Positions 41,139 to 50,175 of a DNA stretch of 64,000 nucleotides are shown here, piece by piece. Each line of letters begins with the position of its first letter. Positions within the stretch are counted from its first letter, which is position 1. Under the pieces are notes generated by a model that was given only the letters and a program-made list of their open reading frames with translations, was not told where the DNA came from and did not search any database. The position numbers and the translations under genes were made by a program. The stretch comes from Marinifilum_A sediminis (GTDB lineage Bacteria; Bacteroidota; Bacteroidia; Bacteroidales; Marinifilaceae), in the NCBI GenBank assembly GCA_947496465.1, contig CANMCX010000011.1:71733-135732 (forward strand), read 5' to 3'.

Positions 41139-44100
41139 ATGAAAAAAATTGCGTGCTTAGCGTTAATTATACTTCTTAGCTGGCAGATATCCTGGGCACA
41201 GGAATTGCTAGTGAAGGGTACAGTTACAGGTAGCGATAATGTAACTTTACCAGGGGTATCAATTGTAGAAAAAGGAACTTCTACTGGAACCATTACCGAT
41301 ATTGATGGTAAATACGAATTGAAAGCAGAAGTTGGTGCTACCTTGGTATTTACTTTTGTTGGAATGGAACCTCAAGAGATTGTACTTACAGGACAACAAG
41401 TTATTGACGTAGTGCTGATACCTCAGTCGATTGGAGTTGATGAAGTTGTAGTTACAGCTTTGGGAATTAAAAAGAGTAAAAAATCTTTGGGGTATGCAGT
41501 TCAGAATATAAAATCTGATGAATTACTTGCTGGTAACCAGAGCAATATGGTTAACACTTTGCAAGGTAAAATTGCAGGTGTAAGCATTAGTAGTGCTGGT
41601 GGATCCCCAGGAGCTTCGTCGATTATCATGATTAGAGGTGGTTCTTCATTGAGTGGAAATAACCAACCTCTATTTATTGTTGATGGATTACCTATCGATA
41701 ACTCGACTAATTCGAGTTCTGAAGTTGCTAGTGCTAACCGTGCTTCCGATATTAATCCAGAGGATATAGAATCTATATCTGTGTTGAAAGGTGCTACAGC
41801 CGCTGCTCTTTATGGTATACAAGCCGCTGAAGGTGCTATTATTATTACAACTAAAAAAGGTAAAACAGGTGAAGGTAAAATTTCATTCTCTTCTACTTTA
41901 TCTGTTGATGAGGTTATAGGTACTCCTGATATACAGAATACCTTCGGACAGGGAAGTTACGAATATAACAGCGATGGAGATATTCTTGGTTATGACCCAT
42001 CACCGGGAATACACTTACAATCGTGGGGTGATGTAATTCCTGAAGGAACTCCTACTTATGATAATATAAGTAATTTATTCGATAAGGCAGTTACGCAAAA
42101 ATACAATGTGAACTACTCAGGTGGTAATGAACAAACCAATATCTTTGCTTCTGCATCTTATTTAGATCAAAATGGTGTTATCGAAAACACTGGTTACGAA
42201 AAACTGAATCTTACTTTTAACGCACAGTCTAAATTTAGAAAAAACTTGACTATTGGTGTTAATGCTAAGTATATTAATACTCAAACTAAAAGTAATAAGC
42301 AAGGTACTTCTTCGGGTGGTTCTTTTATAAGTATGCTTAAATATCCTGTTACCTATGATGCACGTGATTATGCAAACGAAGATGGTACACAAAAGATATT
42401 TATGGATTCAAAAGAAGATCAAGATTTTGATAATCCATACTGGAGTCTTGATAATTCACCTAATACCGATGAGGTAGACAGATTAATTGGACAAGTTAAT
42501 TTGAATTATAAACCTCTCGATTTTCTTACTATTTCTTATCGTTTAGGAACCGACTATTATTCACAATTTAATAAGAAGATTACTGATTTTGGATCTCTTA
42601 TTAAAGGTAGATCTGATGGTTACCTTAGACAATACGAGAAAACTAGTCGTTTAGTGACTTCTACACTTCTTGTTATGATGAATAAAACTTTTGACGAAGA
42701 TTATTCTCTTGACGTAACTTTAGGACATACAGTTGACGAAAAGAAGACAAGAACAACTTATACAGGAGGTAATAAGTTTCAAGCTCCTGATATATATAGT
42801 GTGTCAAATATTGCTGCTGATGACCAAACGCTTTCAGAATCTAAATATAGAAGAAGAAGTATGGGTGTTTTTGGTGAAGCTAAATTTGGTTGGAAAAACA
42901 TTGCATTTTTAAATGTAACCGGAAGAAACGACTGGTCTTCTACTTTACCGATTGGAGATCATTCATTTTTCTATCCATCTGTAGGTACCTCTGTTGTTGT
43001 TTCTGATCTTCTTAATGAATTAGGTACTGATATTACTTCAGATAAGTTCCTTTCATATCTTAAATTAAGAGCTACTTGGGCGCAAGTTGGTAAAGATGCA
43101 AGCGCTCATATGTCAGAATCTTATTTAACACTACGTTCATGGCACTATGTTCCTGTTTCTGATGGTTATACTTGGAATTCAGACCAAGCTGGTAATCCAA
43201 ATTTGAAACCTGAATTTACCACTTCATTTGAAATTGGTATGGATGCTCGTTTTTTAAAGAATAGAGTTAAGCTAGATTTTAGTTACTACCATAGTTTATC
43301 TGAAGACCAACTTTTAAATGTGAGACTACCGCCGGCTGCAGGAGCTTATATCGCTCAGCTTAATGGTGGATCTGTTAAAAACGAAGGATACGAAGCTTTA
43401 GTTAATGTTTCTTTACTTCCAAGATCGAGTGACTTCCAGTGGGATATGTCTTTCAATTTTGCAAAAATGGAAAGTACTGTTTATGATCTTCCTGGTGAAT
43501 TAGTTGAGGTAAATAACGATCAGTCGTGGACATGGAATAGCACAGCTTTAGGTGCTGCTGTTTTGGATGGTAACCTTTTCGGATTAAAGGGTAAAAGACC
43601 AAAAACAAACGAAAATGGTGATAGGATAGTGAATAGCGATGGAAATTATTCTCTTGGCGAGGATATCTTTCCGGATGTTGATCGTATGCCAGATTGGACT
43701 ATGGGGATTATCAACTCAATGTCGTACAAAAATTTTAGATTGTCATTCCTTGTTGATATGAGTATTGGTGGCGATGTTTATAATGCTACAGAAGCAGCTT
43801 TAACCTATTATGGTTTAAGTACGACCTCAGAGAACCGATCTATGACCGAAACAATGGTTTTGGATGGTGTTATGGCAAATGGTGTAGATGCTGATGGAAA
43901 TACGATTTATGTAAAAAATACTACTCCTATTTTGAAGGATCAGAAATACTATCAAGATCAGTATTCGCAAAATGCTGAGAACTTTATTGAGGATGCTACA
44001 TACGTTAAACTTAGATATGTAACACTTTCTTATAATCTTCCTAAGACTATTCTTGATAAGATTGGTTTCGATGGAATGGAAGTTTTTGCAACTGGTAGAA

Positions 44101-44249
44101 ATCTATTGATGATTTCTGATTACTCAGGTGTTGATCCTGAAATTGCTTCTTTTGGTGCCTCTGTTAGTGGTTCTGGAGCTATAGGTCTTGATAATCTAAG
44201 TACTCCTAATACTAAGGGTTTTGATTTAGGTGTTAAAATTAATTTCTAA
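41139..44249 (+). CDS. SusC/RagA-family TonB-dependent outer-membrane transporter
   Basis: A 1,036-residue importer: signal peptide (1-20), carboxypeptidase-regulatory-like domain (about 24-98, GVSIVEKGTSTGTITDIDG), plug (about 100-215, with VNTLQGKIAGVSISS, IMIRGGSSLSGNNQPLFIVD and the conserved DINPEDIESISVLKG) and a long barrel ending in VKINF. It forms a lidded transporter with the SusD-like lipoprotein encoded 11 bases later. Placed after the YkfC/epimerase pair, it may import wall-derived glycopeptides; this is inference. No operator-like palindrome was seen in the 51 bases upstream, so it may be read from the C40 promoter. Confidence 0.95.
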   Translation: MKKIACLALIILLSWQISWAQELLVKGTVTGSDNVTLPGVSIVEKGTSTGTITDIDGKYELKAEVGATLVFTFVGMEPQEIVLTGQQVIDVVLIPQSIGVDEVVVTALGIKKSKKSLGYAVQNIKSDELLAGNQSNMVNTLQGKIAGVSISSAGGSPGASSIIMIRGGSSLSGNNQPLFIVDGLPIDNSTNSSSEVASANRASDINPEDIESISVLKGATAAALYGIQAAEGAIIITTKKGKTGEGKISFSSTLSVDEVIGTPDIQNTFGQGSYEYNSDGDILGYDPSPGIHLQSWGDVIPEGTPTYDNISNLFDKAVTQKYNVNYSGGNEQTNIFASASYLDQNGVIENTGYEKLNLTFNAQSKFRKNLTIGVNAKYINTQTKSNKQGTSSGGSFISMLKYPVTYDARDYANEDGTQKIFMDSKEDQDFDNPYWSLDNSPNTDEVDRLIGQVNLNYKPLDFLTISYRLGTDYYSQFNKKITDFGSLIKGRSDGYLRQYEKTSRLVTSTLLVMMNKTFDEDYSLDVTLGHTVDEKKTRTTYTGGNKFQAPDIYSVSNIAADDQTLSESKYRRRSMGVFGEAKFGWKNIAFLNVTGRNDWSSTLPIGDHSFFYPSVGTSVVVSDLLNELGTDITSDKFLSYLKLRATWAQVGKDASAHMSESYLTLRSWHYVPVSDGYTWNSDQAGNPNLKPEFTTSFEIGMDARFLKNRVKLDFSYYHSLSEDQLLNVRLPPAAGAYIAQLNGGSVKNEGYEALVNVSLLPRSSDFQWDMSFNFAKMESTVYDLPGELVEVNNDQSWTWNSTALGAAVLDGNLFGLKGKRPKTNENGDRIVNSDGNYSLGEDIFPDVDRMPDWTMGIINSMSYKNFRLSFLVDMSIGGDVYNATEAALTYYGLSTTSENRSMTETMVLDGVMANGVDADGNTIYVKNTTPILKDQKYYQDQYSQNAENFIEDATYVKLRYVTLSYNLPKTILDKIGFDGMEVFATGRNLLMISDYSGVDPEIASFGASVSGSGAIGLDNLSTPNTKGFDLGVKINF

Positions 44250-44260
44250 AATTGTAATAA

Positions 44261-45961
44261 ATGAAAAACTTAAATATAATTAGCGGATTTCTGGTTTTAC
44301 TTTTGTTAGGAGGACTGTTTTCCTGTTCCGATGATTTTTTCGATGTTAATGAATCAGAAACAAAACCATCGAATATGTCTTTGCCACCTCAACAACGATT
44401 GATGGCTACGATAGATAATACTACCGGTTTTGGACAAAGTAGATTGTCCAGAGAAGGTACTGTGCTCTCGTATCATATTACTGAAAGAACAACATATTAT
44501 TCAAGATGGAGATGGGGAACGGTTTCTTATGCCGCTGAGCAGTATCTATATACTAATGCTCTTCCAAATACTGCCGATTTAATTGTCTTAGGTGAAAAGT
44601 ATAATTCACCTCATTATTCAGCTGTTGGAAAAATATTGAGAGCCTATCTTTTTTCTATGGTTAGCGATCAGCTTGGTGATATAATTATGGAAGATTCTTA
44701 TAATGCTAAAGATCAGCTTATTCTTACGCCAAAGTTAACTTCGCAAAAGGATGCTTACGCTGGGATGCATAAGCTTATCGATGAAGCTCTTTTAGATTTT
44801 GATAAACCAAATGAAATTGATCTTAATGTAATTGGTACGGATGTAATGTTTCAAGGAGATATTACAAAGTGGAAGAAATTTGCATGGGCTCTTAAGGCTC
44901 GTCTTCTTAACCATATGACTGCTAAAACTTCGGGTGATTTTAAATATGATCCAGCTGCTGTTATTGCTGCTTGTGGGAAAGCTATGAGCTCAAATGCAGA
45001 TAATGCAAAAAGAGAATTTACAGGAGAAGAGACTCAAAATAATATCTACCCATGGTCTGATACTGAAGGTGGTGAAGTAGAGGGTGCTTTTGATTCTCGT
45101 GCAGATAACTGGTCAAAGTTTTTTGTTGACAATCTTAAAGATCCATTGTTATTAAATAATGAATCTGTTCCAGATCCACGTTTACCTCTTATCGTGCAAC
45201 CTGCTTTAGATGCAGAGCTTTATGGTTTAACTGGTTTAGATATGTATCAAGGTGTTCCTATGGGAACATATCGTGAAAATGGCTTTAACGGTGTTAAAGA
45301 GACTGTAAATTTTGTTGCTGGAGATATCAATCCGTTTACAGGAGAACCTTTCGAAGAGGACATTACAATTGTTATGGATTCAACAGAATATTTCTCCAGA
45401 GGTCATCAATATGGTAAGCCTAATGGTTTGTTTTATACTAGTCCAAATTCTGATTGGTATTTGATTACTTACGCAGAATGTAAATTTATTGAGGCTGAAG
45501 CAAATTTCAGAAATGGAGATAAAGCAGCTGCTTTTGCTGCTTACAAAGAAGGTATCAATGCGGATATGACTAATATGGGAGTTGATGCTGCTGAAATTGC
45601 AAATTATATGACTCAAGTTGATAATATTGGTTCGGCAAATATCACTCTTGAGCGTATTATGACTCAAAAACATATAGCAACAGTAATGAATCCTGAAACT
45701 TGGGTTGATTTGCGTAGAGTTGAGTACGATAATACTTTTACTAGACTTAAAAGACCTCAAAACCTTAATGCTAGTATATTCCCAACTTCTGGTGATGAAG
45801 TTGATGGTAAAGAAGTGTGGATTCGAGCTCTTAAATATGACAATAGAAATATTGAGAGAAATTCAGCGAATTTACCTGATAATGATGATGCATCTCGTTT
45901 CCCAACACGAGTTTGGTGGAACACTCCTGATGCTGATGACGTAGTGGATTTAACGAAGTAA
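44261..45961 (+). CDS. SusD/RagB-family substrate-binding lipoprotein
   Basis: Surface lipoprotein of 566 residues (lipobox LFSC, Cys22, followed by SDDFFD, an acidic surface-export type stretch). Helical, TPR-like pattern of SusD-like proteins (PF12771 type): DNTTGFGQSRLSREG, GKILRAYLFSMVSDQLGDI, KWKKFAWALKARLLNHM and the C-terminal RIMTQKHIATVMNPETWVDLRR. Forms the lid of the SusC-like transporter from the previous gene. The ligand cannot be read from sequence. Last gene before a terminator. Confidence 0.94.
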   Translation: MKNLNIISGFLVLLLLGGLFSCSDDFFDVNESETKPSNMSLPPQQRLMATIDNTTGFGQSRLSREGTVLSYHITERTTYYSRWRWGTVSYAAEQYLYTNALPNTADLIVLGEKYNSPHYSAVGKILRAYLFSMVSDQLGDIIMEDSYNAKDQLILTPKLTSQKDAYAGMHKLIDEALLDFDKPNEIDLNVIGTDVMFQGDITKWKKFAWALKARLLNHMTAKTSGDFKYDPAAVIAACGKAMSSNADNAKREFTGEETQNNIYPWSDTEGGEVEGAFDSRADNWSKFFVDNLKDPLLLNNESVPDPRLPLIVQPALDAELYGLTGLDMYQGVPMGTYRENGFNGVKETVNFVAGDINPFTGEPFEEDITIVMDSTEYFSRGHQYGKPNGLFYTSPNSDWYLITYAECKFIEAEANFRNGDKAAAFAAYKEGINADMTNMGVDAAEIANYMTQVDNIGSANITLERIMTQKHIATVMNPETWVDLRRVEYDNTFTRLKRPQNLNASIFPTSGDEVDGKEVWIRALKYDNRNIERNSANLPDNDDASRFPTRVWWNTPDADDVVDLTK

Positions 45962-45965
45962 TTTT

Positions 45966-46000
45966 ATAGCTGTCCTGTTTAATGGGCGGCTATATTTTTA
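45966..46000 (+). terminator. terminator of the SusC-SusD operon
   Basis: ATAGCTGTCC (45966-45975) pairs with GGGCGGCTAT (45984-45993), including two G-T pairs, followed by ATTTTTA. Confidence 0.75.
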
Positions 46001-46084
46001 GTAAAGAATAGCGGAGGATGGTGTGATAACTTATTAACTATAAGGTTGAATTTACACTAGCCGCAAGTTAGTTTAGTTAGTATG

Positions 46085-46130
46085 CATTATAAAGTGTAGA
46101 GTACCTGCTTTGCACTTTATAATGTATTTT
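46085..46130 (+). terminator. hairpin before the phosphodiester glycosidase gene
   Basis: CATTATAAAGTG (46085-46096) and CACTTTATAATG (46113-46124) form a perfect 12-base stem with a 16-base loop, followed by TATTTTTT. It looks like a second intrinsic terminator, yet the right arm ends in an ATG in frame with the next gene, so it could also act as a leader hairpin that hides an upstream start. Confidence 0.6.
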
Positions 46131-46133
46131 TTA

Positions 46134-47345
46134 ATGCAAATACGATCTTTAATAAGCATAGTGGTGAAAAAGAATAGAGACAACACCTTAAATATTTATA
46201 GGGAATTACACTTTTCAAAATTGTTTTTTCTGGTTTTGTTTACCTTTTTCGTTGTGAATACTTTTGCTTCTGTTTCTTATACAACAGCAGATGAGAAAGA
46301 GGGACATGGTGTCGTCTATAGTAAAATTTCCATTAAGAATGGACCTGTTGTCATTCATCAGTTACGCATAGATTTATCCAGTCAGGATATAGAGTTTTCT
46401 GGCGGTTTGGCTAATTCATACTTAGGATTAGGTTTAGCAAAAACTTCACAAATAGTAGAAGATGAAAAACAGAAGGGAAATAAAATTATAGCAGCGGTAA
46501 ATGCTGACTTTTTTGGTGGTTTTAATCCGGTTTTCCAGAACTGCATGATTATCGATGGAAAGTTTGTGAAGGGTGTTAAAATGTCTAGAACTCTTTTTGC
46601 TGTAAATCAACAGGGTGAGATTCGTTTAAACAACTATCAATTTAATGGTCTAAGTATTTTTAATAATGATACCATAGTTTTGAATGGACTTAATGTGCCA
46701 ATTGAAAATAACAAGTGTTGCTTTTATAATAGGTACTATCGAAAAATGCCTGTTCAAAACGATTCTGTCACATATTGGAGAATTAAGCCATTAGGAAAAT
46801 CGATAATCGATTCTATTTGTGAATATCAAATAAAAGAGCAATTGATGAATCCTGATTCATTAAATTTTGTAACAGGTTGTGAGTACTTAGGGGTTCATAA
46901 TTCACTGAATAGTAGATTTAAAATTGGTGATAGAATTGGAATACAATTAAGTGTTTTTCCGAATGAAGTTCACCCACAATTTATGATTGGTGGTTTACCA
47001 AGATTAATTCAAAATGGAAGAAGAATTACACGTTTTAAAAATAGAGAAGGACTGACACGTAAAGGTTTTTGGAAGGATCGGCATCCAAGAACTACAATTG
47101 GAATTGATCACAAAAACAACTACATGTATTTTGTTGTTGTTGATGGTAGACAGCCAGGTTATAGCATTGGAATGAGTTTAAAACAACTGGGGAAATACCT
47201 TCAAAAAATTGGCTGTGATGAAGCTCTGAATTTCGATGGAGGAGGATCTTCGACGATGATTTTGGATCAAAAAATAATGAATCAACCCTCCGATAAGGAA
47301 GGAGAACGAAGTGTTTCCAATATATTCTATATAAAGAAGCGTTAA
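46134..47345 (+). CDS. exported phosphodiester glycosidase (NAGPA domain)
   Basis: About 403 residues: a long n-region, one hydrophobic signal/anchor (FFLVLFTFFVVNTFAS, about 35-50), then a NAGPA domain (PF09992) with IIAAVNADFFGG, MIGGLPRLIQNG, RHPRTTIGIDHKN and CDEALNFDGGGSSTMIL, the family's C-terminal signature. Such enzymes remove GlcNAc from phosphodiesters, or cleave related sugar phosphodiesters as in teichoic-acid-like polymers. The substrate here is open. The start is unsure: ATG 46122 lies in a hairpin, ATG 46134 is used, and GTG codons follow at about 46161. Confidence 0.88.
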   Translation: MQIRSLISIVVKKNRDNTLNIYRELHFSKLFFLVLFTFFVVNTFASVSYTTADEKEGHGVVYSKISIKNGPVVIHQLRIDLSSQDIEFSGGLANSYLGLGLAKTSQIVEDEKQKGNKIIAAVNADFFGGFNPVFQNCMIIDGKFVKGVKMSRTLFAVNQQGEIRLNNYQFNGLSIFNNDTIVLNGLNVPIENNKCCFYNRYYRKMPVQNDSVTYWRIKPLGKSIIDSICEYQIKEQLMNPDSLNFVTGCEYLGVHNSLNSRFKIGDRIGIQLSVFPNEVHPQFMIGGLPRLIQNGRRITRFKNREGLTRKGFWKDRHPRTTIGIDHKNNYMYFVVVDGRQPGYSIGMSLKQLGKYLQKIGCDEALNFDGGGSSTMILDQKIMNQPSDKEGERSVSNIFYIKKR

Positions 47346-47402
47346 TTTGTAGAAAATAAAAAAATCCTGGATATTAATTCAGGTACATTGTAGTAGTAGT
47401 GT

Positions 47403-47435
47403 AGCAGGAGTTCTTTTGAGCTCCTGCTTTTTTTT
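47403..47435 (+). terminator. terminator of the phosphodiester glycosidase gene
   Basis: AGCAGGAG (47403-47410), loop TTCTTTTGAG, CTCCTGCT (47421-47428), then T run to 47435. Confidence 0.88.
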
Positions 47436-47629
47436 AGCTTGAAAATTATCAAAGTCTATTTTTTTCGTAACTTCATCTGATATCCCATTTTGTTCAGATT
47501 CGTGCATTGGTTTGTATAAATAACGAACAAATGCACTCATAATTAATGAAGCTGAAGTGTGGCTTAGTTTTTGATTTGTAGTGTGATGATGGTTTTGGTA
47601 TTTAGTTTGAATTTTAGAACTCAGATTGT

Positions 47630-48820
47630 ATGAATATAATTCGACGATTTAAAAGATATTTGTTTGTAATTCTTCTTAGTGGAATGATACTTCCCTTGTA
47701 TGCTCAAAAGAAGAAGTTGAGCTCCGGAGCTTTTTCAAAGTATGATAAAGTTTTTAGAGGAAATGTGAATGATATCAATTTACCAGATTATACCGAAGGA
47801 CCTCATATTTTTTGGATTGATGCGAAAACCGTACGTGCGCAGTATATAGATCATAAGCATGATGGCAACACCATTAGTATTCGTGAAAAGAGAATAAAGG
47901 TTAAGCGAGATTCTATAATGATTAAAGGACAAAAGGGTGATCCGAACCAGTATTTATTACGAAAAGGTAAATATCCGGTTCAAGCAGCCCAGTATAGTGG
48001 TGTAAAAAAAATATTGGCTATAGGAGATGTTCATGGAGAATATGATACTATGGTTAAGCTTTTGAAAAGTACAGGTGTAGTTGATAGTGATTTGAATTGG
48101 TCATGGGATAATGGTCATATTGTGTTTATAGGTGACATTTTTGATAGAGGAAATGGAGTTACCGAAAGTCTTTATCTAATAAAGAAATTGCAAAGACAGG
48201 CAAACGCGAGTGGAGGAAGGCTTCATTTGTTGTTGGGAAATCATGAAATTATGGTTTTAATGAAAGATTCCAGATATGTGGCACCCAAATACAAGCACAT
48301 GTGTAAAAAGTTAATGCTAAATTATTCAAGATTTTTTAAAGAGGATACGGAACTTGGCAAATGGTTGCGTTCACTTAATTCTGTTGTGAAAATTAATGAT
48401 TTGCTTTTTGTTCATGGTGGTTTATCTCCAGATTTAGTAGAAAGAGAGTTGAGTTTGGAACAAATAAATGATGATATCCGAATGAGTTTAAGTTCAAGTC
48501 ATGGGAAATCTCAGGAGGAGTTGATGAAAACCATTTATTTTCCAGGAAATCCACTTTGGTATCGTGGATATTTGATGAAAACAAGAAGTTACTCTCTAAT
48601 AAATAACGAAGAATTGAATAAGGTAATGCAATATTATAATATCAGACAAATATTCTTCGGGCACACCGAAGTAGAATCTATTCGTTTTTTATACGACAAT
48701 AGAGTTGCGGCAATAAATGTTCCCATGGGATATGATGATATAACTCCTCAGGTGCTTATGATTGATGATGGTAAGTACTTTCGCTGCTATATAGATGGGA
48801 CAAAAGAGTTAGTTAAGTAA
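47630..48820 (+). CDS. exported PPP-like metallophosphoesterase (Shewanella-like phosphatase type)
   Basis: A 396-residue protein with a signal peptide (ending LYAQ, 25). The calcineurin-like signature is complete: AIGDVHGEYD (metals), FIGDIFDRGNG, LLLGNHEIM, LLFVHGGL and FFGHTEVES. The layout fits the Shewanella-like protein phosphatases. Because it is exported, its target is a periplasmic phospho-compound or protein, not known. An N-terminal beta region (HIFWIDAKTVRAQYIDHK) precedes the catalytic domain. It lies 14 bases before the CotH-like gene. Confidence 0.9.
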   Translation: MNIIRRFKRYLFVILLSGMILPLYAQKKKLSSGAFSKYDKVFRGNVNDINLPDYTEGPHIFWIDAKTVRAQYIDHKHDGNTISIREKRIKVKRDSIMIKGQKGDPNQYLLRKGKYPVQAAQYSGVKKILAIGDVHGEYDTMVKLLKSTGVVDSDLNWSWDNGHIVFIGDIFDRGNGVTESLYLIKKLQRQANASGGRLHLLLGNHEIMVLMKDSRYVAPKYKHMCKKLMLNYSRFFKEDTELGKWLRSLNSVVKINDLLFVHGGLSPDLVERELSLEQINDDIRMSLSSSHGKSQEELMKTIYFPGNPLWYRGYLMKTRSYSLINNEELNKVMQYYNIRQIFFGHTEVESIRFLYDNRVAAINVPMGYDDITPQVLMIDDGKYFRCYIDGTKELVK

Positions 48821-48834
48821 TAGTTTAAAGAATT

Positions 48835-49929
48835 ATGATATTATTAAAAAGTGAAAATAGAGGTAGGTGGCGAAAGATAGTTTTAGCTATAGTTCTAATT
48901 TTTTCAGTTGGAATTGTTTCAGCAATATCAAAAAAGGAGAGAGATAGCATACTTAACTTACCAATGTTTAAAAAGGATGATTTATTAAAATATGAATTGA
49001 AAGGTGATTTAATAAGTCTATTAAATGATGTTGGCGAGGATAGATTCTACCACAAATGCAAACTTACCTCTTTAAATGAGAGTAATACAGATCATCCAGC
49101 ATTAAGTGTAAAGGTAAAAACCAGAGGGAATTTTCGTCGTCGTAAACAAAATTGCAATTTTCCACCTCTGCGGTTTAAATTTTCACCTAAGGAATCGATC
49201 GGAACTGTTTTCGAGGGGCAATCAAAATTGAAATATGTAAGTCATTGTCAATCTTTAAAAGATAATTACGAACAGCATACAATAGAAGAGTATCTTATTT
49301 ATAAGATGTACAATTTAGTTAGCGATCACAGTTACCGGGCACGCTTGATGCAAATGAGTTTTGTTGATGTAAATACAAATGATACCTTGGTTAAGTATGG
49401 CTTTTTTATTGAAGATAAGGATGATGTAGCCACACGATGTGGAAAATCAATATTGAATTTTAAAAATATTAAGCAATATGATATTCTAAGAAAAAACATG
49501 GTTATGCTTTCTTTGTTTCAATTGATGATTGGAAATTCAGACTGGGATGTAAGTAGACTGCATAATATTGACATATTGGCTGTAAGTGAAAATAGCATCC
49601 CGATGGTTGTTCCATTCGATTTTGATTGGTCAGGAATTATCAATCATGATTACTATACATTATCTCCTAAAATTTCCCCAGATGCAAAATATAAAAGAAT
49701 GTATAAAGGAATGAATTGGGGTGATGAGGATTTAGAGGCTGCATTTGAAGATTTTAGAGAACTGAAAATGTTATTTTTGAAAATCATTACCGATTGTGAA
49801 TATCTTAAAGATGAAAATAAAAATAGGCTAGTAGCATATATTGAAGAGTTTTATCAATTAATAGGTTCGAAAAAGGATGTTCGGAACGAAATTGTGAAAA
49901 AATCACAAAAATTACCATCAAATAAATAA
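48835..49929 (+). CDS. exported CotH-like protein, putative atypical kinase
   Basis: A 364-residue protein with an N-terminal hydrophobic segment (IVLAIVLIFSVGIVSA). The central part has KTRGNFRRRKQNCNFPPLRF and later GNSDWDVSRLHN and VPFDFDWSGIIN, which resemble the catalytic and metal-binding blocks of CotH-family atypical protein kinases (RGN...FPP; DxD-like DFDWSG). I infer a kinase-like fold, not a proven activity. It is paired with the PPP-like phosphatase, both exported, which would make an extracytoplasmic kinase/phosphatase pair. Followed by a strong terminator. Confidence 0.7.
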   Translation: MILLKSENRGRWRKIVLAIVLIFSVGIVSAISKKERDSILNLPMFKKDDLLKYELKGDLISLLNDVGEDRFYHKCKLTSLNESNTDHPALSVKVKTRGNFRRRKQNCNFPPLRFKFSPKESIGTVFEGQSKLKYVSHCQSLKDNYEQHTIEEYLIYKMYNLVSDHSYRARLMQMSFVDVNTNDTLVKYGFFIEDKDDVATRCGKSILNFKNIKQYDILRKNMVMLSLFQLMIGNSDWDVSRLHNIDILAVSENSIPMVVPFDFDWSGIINHDYYTLSPKISPDAKYKRMYKGMNWGDEDLEAAFEDFRELKMLFLKIITDCEYLKDENKNRLVAYIEEFYQLIGSKKDVRNEIVKKSQKLPSNK

Positions 49930-49959
49930 TTTCTTAAAAAAAGACATAGATATTAGCGC

Positions 49960-50009
49960 AAACGATAAAAATAAGGGGGTCCACTCTTATTTTTATCGTT
50001 TTTTTTTAT
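49960..50009 (+). terminator. terminator of the phosphatase-CotH operon
   Basis: AAACGATAAAAATAAG (49960-49975) and CTTATTTTTATCGTTT (49986-50001), a perfect 16-base stem with a 10-base loop, then T. Confidence 0.92.
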
Positions 50010-50038
50010 TTGATACCCCTAGTTTATTAATAGAGTGC

Positions 50039-50135
50039 TTTGGTCAATTCATTTATTTTTTTCAACTTTGCATTGTTATCACAAGGGGGTGTTGAGTTAA
50101 AATGTACAATTAATTTTGCTGATTACCCCTTTTTT
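50039..50135 (+). promoter_or_regulatory. glnN promoter and leader hairpin
   Basis: TTTG (50039-50042), 20-base spacer, CAACTTTG (50063-50070) is a near match to the -33/-7 consensus. In the leader AAGGGGGT (50083-50090) can pair with ACCCCTTT (50125-50132), with one G-T pair, followed by a short T run 40 bases before the start codon. This could be an attenuator; weak evidence. Confidence 0.5.
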
Positions 50136-50175
50136 GATAATGTCAAAAGAACTATTAACTAAAATTTTTCCCATT

